From Wukongibacter sp050859025 (GTDB lineage Bacteria > Bacillota > Clostridia > Peptostreptococcales > Caminicellaceae), in the NCBI RefSeq assembly GCF_050859025.1, contig NZ_CP138200.1:2852001-2916000 (forward strand): a DNA stretch of 64,000 bases. The letters are read 5' to 3'. A program made the position numbers and the translations under genes. The notes below the pieces were generated by a model. The model saw only the letters and a program-made list of their open reading frames with translations. It did no database searches and was not told the origin of the DNA. Below are positions 59,765-64,000 of this stretch, piece after piece. How positions within the stretch are numbered: position 1 is the first letter of the stretch; every line of letters starts with the position of its first letter.

Positions 59765-61150
59765 GTGACAAAGCCCAATAGTGAAAAGCTTATAGATAGA
59801 ATTAATATAGTAGAGAATTTATTAGAAAATGATGACGACTTAAAACTAAATGAATATATTGAAGAATTACACCCTGCCGATATAGCTGAAATTCTACTTG
59901 AACTTGATGATGATAATCAAGAGAAGTTTTTCAGTGTACTTTCTTGGGAACAGGCTAGTAAGGTACTTGAAGAAGTTGATTCAGATACCTTTGTTGAACT
60001 CTTAGAAATTTTTAAGAGGGAACAAAAAATACTCATTTTAGACCAAATGGCTCAAGATGATATAGTTGACCTATTAGCAGAGCTTAGCGAAGAAAAACGT
60101 AAAGAAATAATTTCTTTGCTAGATTTAGAAGATGCTAAGGATGTAAGAGAACTCCTTATATATGAAGAAGATACTGCTGGTGGTATCATGACTAAGGAGT
60201 ATATTACAGTTAGAAAGGACATAACGATCTATCAGGCAATAGAAGATCTCAGGGAGAAGTCCAGTGATGCAGAGACAATTTACTATGTTTATGTTGTAGA
60301 TAAAGACGAGAAATTAGTAGGGGTTTTATCATTAAGAGAGTTAATTGTCAGTAAACCCAACAGCATTATTGAGGAAATAATGCATGAAAAGGTTATTAGT
60401 GTTAATTTGAGTACGGATCAAGAGGATGTAGCAAGAAAGGTCTCAAAGTATGACCTTTTAGCTATACCAGTTGTTGATGATAGTAATAAAATAATGGGTA
60501 TAATAACAGTAGATGATATTATTGATGTTATTGAAGAAGAGGCTACTGAAGATATATATAAATTTGCCGGTACTTCTGAAACAGAAGATATTGAAGAAGA
60601 TAATATCTTTGCAAGGATTTTTGCTTCTGTAAAATCTAGATTACCTTGGCTCATAGTAACCCTATTTGGTGGATTGCTTTCTGCTCAAATAATAGGTGGA
60701 TTTCAAGAAGTAATAGATAAAAATGCAATATTGGCTCTGTTTATGCCGTTACTTGCTGGTATGGGAGGAAATGTTGGCACTCAATCGTCGACTTTAACTG
60801 TAAGGGGAATTGCAATAGGCAATATTCATGGGAAAGAGGTATTTAGGACACTGTTTCAAGAAATATGTGTTGGATTTTTGGTTGGACTTTGTTGCAGTAT
60901 AATAGCAGCTCTTGTAACTCTATTCTTACAAAAAGGAGAGCTTGTTTTAAGCCTTGTCGTAGGAATTTCAATGTGGGCAAATATGTTGACTGCTGCAACC
61001 ATAGGAACTTTAGTTCCCCTTATATTCAAGAGAATCGGTGTAGACCCAGCTGTTGCTTCAGCCCCTTTTATAACAACTACTATTGATATAACAGGTTTGT
61101 CAATATATTTTACACTTACTTCTGTATTGTTAACTAAATTAGTCATGTAA
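59765..61150 (+). CDS. mgtE: Magnesium transporter MgtE
   Basis: 461 residues from GTG 59765 after AAAGGGGGTG. N domain of acidic helical repeats (LNEYIEELHPADIAEILLEL), two CBS domains (DTAGGIMTKEYITVRKD, EEIMHEKVISV, DLLAIPVVDDSNKIMGIITVDDIID) and five membrane helices with LPWLIVTLFGGLLSAQII and PLLAGMGGNVGTQSSTLTVR. Together these form a Mg2+-gated Mg2+ channel. Confidence 0.96.
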   Translation: MTKPNSEKLIDRINIVENLLENDDDLKLNEYIEELHPADIAEILLELDDDNQEKFFSVLSWEQASKVLEEVDSDTFVELLEIFKREQKILILDQMAQDDIVDLLAELSEEKRKEIISLLDLEDAKDVRELLIYEEDTAGGIMTKEYITVRKDITIYQAIEDLREKSSDAETIYYVYVVDKDEKLVGVLSLRELIVSKPNSIIEEIMHEKVISVNLSTDQEDVARKVSKYDLLAIPVVDDSNKIMGIITVDDIIDVIEEEATEDIYKFAGTSETEDIEEDNIFARIFASVKSRLPWLIVTLFGGLLSAQIIGGFQEVIDKNAILALFMPLLAGMGGNVGTQSSTLTVRGIAIGNIHGKEVFRTLFQEICVGFLVGLCCSIIAALVTLFLQKGELVLSLVVGISMWANMLTAATIGTLVPLIFKRIGVDPAVASAPFITTTIDITGLSIYFTLTSVLLTKLVM

Positions 61151-61295
61151 CTGAGATCTACATGACCTTAAAGAAATACTTAAAAATTATAATCATATAT
61201 TTTGAAGAAAAAGATTTATATAACAAAAATTTCTTAGTATATACACCTCCCCATTGCAAAAAATAAGAATACAATACTTAGAAGGGGGTATAAAG

Positions 61296-61448
61296 GTGTA
61301 TAAGGAAAACCTATGGAATTTATTTTTGACAACAGGCGACTTGAACTTTTATTTAGAATACAAGCAGATAGAAACCAAAGAATCATATTTTAATGAGGAC
61401 AGTGAAAATACTGAACTTGGGGGAACACAGAATATTTCGCTGAGGTGA
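61296..61448 (+). CDS. YqzL family small protein
   Basis: 50 residues; GTG 61296 follows GAAGGGGG. The start YKENLWNLFLTTGDLNFYLEYKQIE is the YqzL pattern (W-x-x-F-x-x-T-G-x-x-x-x-Y-L-x-Y-K). In Bacillus yqzL also precedes recO. The remaining 20 residues are acidic and not conserved. Confidence 0.82.
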   Translation: MYKENLWNLFLTTGDLNFYLEYKQIETKESYFNEDSENTELGGTQNISLR

Positions 61449-61452
61449 TGCA

Positions 61453-62208
61453 ATGATATATAAGACTGATGCTGTGGTCTTAAGAAAAAATAAGATTTCA
61501 GAGTCAGATGTTATACTAACCTTATTTTCAAGAAAACTTGGAAAGATAAGAGCTGTATCAAAGGGAGGAAGACGACCTAAGTCAAAATTATCTCCAGCTT
61601 CGCATATTTTTGTTTTTGGTGAGTTTGTTCTTTCGAGAGGTAAGGAACTAGATAAAATATCATCAGCAGATATTCACGAATCCTTTTATAAAATAAGGGA
61701 AGATTTATCAAAGCTGGCATACGCTTCTTACTTCTCAGAATTATGTGAATCGGTTATAGTTGAAGGCGTAACCAATAATAGGCTATTCGATACTTTTTTA
61801 AGAACCTTAAGTGTAACAACTGAAGATTGCCAAGATTTTGAATTAATTAAGCTTGGCTTTCAGTTAAAGTTATTGGATTATTCTGGATTTAGACCTGAAT
61901 TGAATAAATGTGTAGGCTGTGGAAGTGGGAGCTTTGAAAAAATACGATTCAACATTTCTCAAGGTGGCTTAATATGTGATAATTGTACAGCGAGATATGG
62001 AGCAAACACTTTTTTACTAAACGAGACCATGCTTAAGGTTATGAAATACATACTTCAAACTGATATAGTAACAATTTCAAAAATTAAGCTAAATACCAAG
62101 ATCACCAATAGGTTAAACTACATTATAGATAGTTATATTAAATTTCACCTTGAAAGAAAAAGATTTAAAAGTTTAGAATTTTTAAATAGTTTAAAGGAAA
62201 TAAAATAG
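61453..62208 (+). CDS. recO: DNA repair protein RecO
   Basis: 251 residues, ATG 61453 after GAGGTGATG. OB-fold N-terminus (YKTDAVVLRKNKISESDVILTLFSRKLGKI) and helical C-terminal domain with the zinc motif CVGCGS ... ICDNC. RecO helps RecA load on SSB-coated DNA. Four bases after the yqzL stop, so co-transcribed. Confidence 0.96.
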   Translation: MIYKTDAVVLRKNKISESDVILTLFSRKLGKIRAVSKGGRRPKSKLSPASHIFVFGEFVLSRGKELDKISSADIHESFYKIREDLSKLAYASYFSELCESVIVEGVTNNRLFDTFLRTLSVTTEDCQDFELIKLGFQLKLLDYSGFRPELNKCVGCGSGSFEKIRFNISQGGLICDNCTARYGANTFLLNETMLKVMKYILQTDIVTISKIKLNTKITNRLNYIIDSYIKFHLERKRFKSLEFLNSLKEIK

Positions 62209-62330
62209 GAAAGTTTTTAATAAGGATTTTAAAGTTAAACTTTTTCTATAGAAATTAAAGTGGAACTACTAATTTATACATATAATGGGAATTATATTTT
62301 TATAAGTTTATAATTTCCTGTGTATTATAA

Positions 62331-62382
62331 AAACTCAGGGACATCGAGTCCCTTCGTTTTGGTCAGAAATGACCTCAATAAA
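62331..62382 (-). repeat. Repeat family B, copy 3 (inverted)
   Basis: Reverse-strand TTTATTGAGGTCATTTCTGA, CCAAAACGAAGGGACTCGAT and GTCCCTGAGTTT match copy 2 at 33017 with few changes. Confidence 0.82.
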
Positions 62383-62401
62383 AATAAAGAGGTGATTGGC
62401 A

Positions 62402-62920
62402 GTGGAATTTACTTTGGAGCAAGTAGATGAGGTTAGAGAGAGAACTGGTGCATCTTATCAAGAAGCTAAAGAAGCTTTAGAAGAAGCAAATGGTGATGTA
62501 TTGGAGGCAATAATTTATCTAGAATCAAAGGCGAAAGGTGGTACTAGAAATAATTTTTCCGATATGGGGAATGAGGTTATTGAAACACTAAAGGAAATTG
62601 TTAGAAAAGGTAATGTAACAAGAATTTATCTAAGAAAAGATGGCGAAACAGTTATGAACATACCAATTACTGCTGGGGCCGTTGGGGCACTACTTTTTAC
62701 CCCTGCGATTATAGCTGGTATTTTGGCTGCACTTGCTACGGGATGCAGATTAGAAATAGTTAAGGATGATGGTGAAGTTATAGACATACAGGATATCACA
62801 GAGGATGCCCTTCATAATGTGAAGGAAAAAGTTGAAACTGCAAAAGATAGATTTGCAAAGATGAATAAAAAAGGGAATGTAACATACGAAGAAAGTAAAG
62901 ATGAAGAAGTAGATGAGTAA
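62402..62920 (+). CDS. DUF4342 protein with UBA-like N-terminus
   Basis: 172 residues from GTG 62402, seven bases after GAGGTG. Residues 1-45 have a UBA/EF-Ts-like three-helix pattern (TLEQVDEVRERTGASYQEAKEALEEANGDVLEAIIYL). The DUF4342 part follows (RKGNVTRIYLRKDGETVMNIPITAGAVGALLFTPAIIAGI), with one hydrophobic hairpin, and a charged C-terminal helix. Commonly found between recO and glyS in Clostridia; function unknown. Confidence 0.9.
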   Translation: MEFTLEQVDEVRERTGASYQEAKEALEEANGDVLEAIIYLESKAKGGTRNNFSDMGNEVIETLKEIVRKGNVTRIYLRKDGETVMNIPITAGAVGALLFTPAIIAGILAALATGCRLEIVKDDGEVIDIQDITEDALHNVKEKVETAKDRFAKMNKKGNVTYEESKDEEVDE

Positions 62921-62959
62921 AAGAAATAGATAAATCTAGAAATTTTATTGTTTTAGATG

Positions 62960-62988
62960 TTTACAAATGAAACACAGTATGATAAAAT
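62960..62988 (+). promoter_or_regulatory. Sigma-A promoter of glyS
   Basis: TTTACA (62960-62965), 17 bp, TAAAAT (62983-62988), directly before the T-box leader. Confidence 0.85.
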
Positions 62989-62997
62989 CAATAAAAA

Positions 62998-63190
62998 ATA
63001 ATGGATGCTATGACGGAGAAGAGTAACTAAGAGTGTTATCAAAGAGAGTCGGTGCTGCTGGAAATCCGATATAATAACTTAGTGAAGGGAGCTCATGAGC
63101 AATACAGGCTTAAGAGGGCGTATTTACGCCAAGCAGGGTGGAACCGCGGAAGAATACCTTTCGTCCCTTTTCAGGGATGAAGGGTTTTTT
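62998..63190 (+). ncRNA. T-box leader of glyS with terminator
   Basis: The T-box AGGGTGGAACCGCGG is at 63135-63149, preceded by a stem I with the AGAGAGTCGG element (63043-63052) and the ACTAAG/CTTAGT helix; GAAGGGAGC (63084-63092) contains a glycine codon (GGG or GGA) as a candidate specifier. The terminator CCTTTCGTCCCT/AGGGATGAAGG with TTTTTTT ends near 63190. Uncharged tRNA-Gly would favour the antiterminator and expression of glyS. Confidence 0.95.
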
Positions 63191-63221
63191 TATTTGTAAT
63201 AATTTCTCCAAGAGAAAAGTA

Positions 63222-63262
63222 ACAAAGGAGAAGGGGTTCTATGCCAAGAAGTTATCATTCTT
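63222..63262 (+). repeat. Repeat family B, diverged copy 4
   Basis: AGAGAAAAGTAACAAAGGAG then AAGGGGTTCTATGCCAAG keeps the spacing of family B with several changes. It follows the T-box terminator, as other copies follow terminators. Confidence 0.5.
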
Positions 63263-63326
63263 GATAGCAAAACGGCTAAAGTCGTTTTTGTTTATAAATT
63301 TTAAAGTAATTAAAAGTTTAACACTC

Positions 63327-63396
63327 TATTAGGGATTTAAGTAAAGACTCTAATTTATACATGTATAAATCAAGTTTTACTATGCAAACCCTATAC
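63327..63396. repeat. Palindromic repeat family A, copy 7 (short form)
   Basis: TATTAGGGATTTAAGTAAAG to TACTATGCAAACCCTATA with the centre deleted: TAATTTATACATGTATAAAT joins the arms directly. Its end is 24 bp before the glyS start, directly before AGGAGG. Confidence 0.88.
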
Positions 63397-63420
63397 TATA
63401 GAATATTAGGAGGAATAATT

Positions 63421-64000
63421 ATGGCGAAAAAAGAACGTTCAACAATGGATAAAGTAGTATCTTTATCTAAGTCAAGAGGATTTATATTCTCTGGTTCAGA
63501 GATTTATGGTGGATTAGCTAATACTTGGGACTATGGTCCATTAGGTGTTGAATTAAAAAATAATGTAAAAAGAGCATGGTGGAAAAAATTTATACAAGAG
63601 AGTCCATATAACGTAGGATTAGATGCTGCAATATTAATGAATCCTGAAACATGGGTTGCGTCTGGTCACGTTGGAGGTTTTAACGACCCTCTTATGGATT
63701 GTAAAAAATGTAGAGCTAGATTTAGAGCGGATAAGTTAATAGAAGATAATTTAGCAGAAAATAATGAAGCTGAGCAAGTTGTTGATGGATGGTCAAATGA
63801 AAGAATGGAAAAGTATATAAACGATAAGGATGTTAAATGTCCTGAATGTGGTGAAGCAGATTTTACAAGTATAAGACAGTTCAATCTTATGTTTAAGACA
63901 TTCCAAGGTGTTGTAGAGGATTCTCAGGCAGAAATATTCCTAAGACCAGAAACAGCACAGGGTATTTTTGTAAACTTTAAAAACGTTCAAAGGGCATCAA
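63421..64000 (+). CDS. glyS: Glycyl-tRNA synthetase, single-chain dimeric type (3' end outside window)
   Basis: The first 193 residues of a class II synthetase of the alpha2 (eukaryote/archaea-like) type, starting at ATG 63421 after AGGAGG. MDKVVSLSKSRGFIFSGSEIYGGLANTWDYGPLGVELKNN is the diagnostic N-terminus, and motif 2 begins at FLRPETAQGIFVNFKN. A zinc site is visible as CKKC ... CPEC. It is controlled by the T-box upstream. The gene continues beyond the window. Confidence 0.97.
   Translation, partial: MAKKERSTMDKVVSLSKSRGFIFSGSEIYGGLANTWDYGPLGVELKNNVKRAWWKKFIQESPYNVGLDAAILMNPETWVASGHVGGFNDPLMDCKKCRARFRADKLIEDNLAENNEAEQVVDGWSNERMEKYINDKDVKCPECGEADFTSIRQFNLMFKTFQGVVEDSQAEIFLRPETAQGIFVNFKNVQRAS

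Noticed and set aside
63138..63332. A 64-residue ORF after the T-box
   Set aside because: It lies across the T-box terminator and repeats; composition and lack of a binding site argue against coding.
9931..63396. Family A repeats as a CRISPR array or tandem satellite
   Set aside because: Copies are single, dispersed over 53 kb, palindromic and without spacers.

Overview
The window is a low-GC chromosomal segment from an anaerobic, endospore-forming Firmicute of the class Clostridia, probably near the Tissierella/Alkaliphilus-type lineages (inference). The evidence is the conserved clostridial gene order from holA to glyS, the sporulation genes gpr, spoIIP, yqfC and yqfD, the strong AGGAGG ribosome-binding sites with frequent TTG and GTG starts, and a T-box in front of a single-chain glycyl-tRNA synthetase. 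No tRNA, rRNA, CRISPR array or prophage was seen.

Region 1 (1-9.3 kb) is a histidine-kinase C-terminus followed by a glycerol-use locus: glpP (antiterminator), two small paralogous membrane proteins in the place where a GlpF channel would be expected, glpK, and a three-gene glycerol-3-phosphate oxidation module (GlpA-like FAD protein with a BFD [2Fe-2S] tail, a pyridine-nucleotide oxidoreductase, and a DUF1667 Fe-S protein). A sigma-54 activator gene ends the cluster. A textbook -24/-12 promoter (TGGCAC-N5-TTGC) with a long upstream dyad lies in front of the first small membrane gene, so the cluster appears to carry its own sigma-54 control as well as GlpP control.

Region 2 (9.3-26.2 kb) is accessory: an IS3-type transposase remnant, gdhA, a small mobile palindromic element in the gdhA terminator, an AlaX-type editing protein, several genes I do not recognise, a stand-alone DNA adenine methylase with no visible nuclease, a detached methylase-N-terminus-like protein, a Crp/Fnr regulator, an ECF S-component, an MBL hydrolase and a YibE/F membrane protein.

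Region 3 (26.3-64 kb) is the conserved core: comEC, holA, rpsT (reverse strand), gpr, spoIIP, lepA, hemW; the heat-shock cluster hrcA - group III chaperonin - grpE - dnaK - dnaJ - prmA - rsmE - mtaB; HIT protein, rpsU, yqeY; yqfC-yqfD-phoH-pgpH-ybeY-dgkA/PAP2; CNNM/CBS protein, DUF3048 lipoprotein, era, mgtE, yqzL, recO, DUF4342 and the start of glyS, which runs off the window.

The most striking items are the archaeal-like (group III) chaperonin inside the hrcA/dnaK cluster; the sigma-54 promoter and paralogous small membrane pair of the glycerol locus; a family of about 105-bp near-perfect palindromes that repeatedly sits between a -10 box and the ribosome-binding site; a candidate Shine-Dalgarno-sequestering leader of rpsU; and two further dispersed palindromic element families, one of which is flanked by direct copies of a hairpin.
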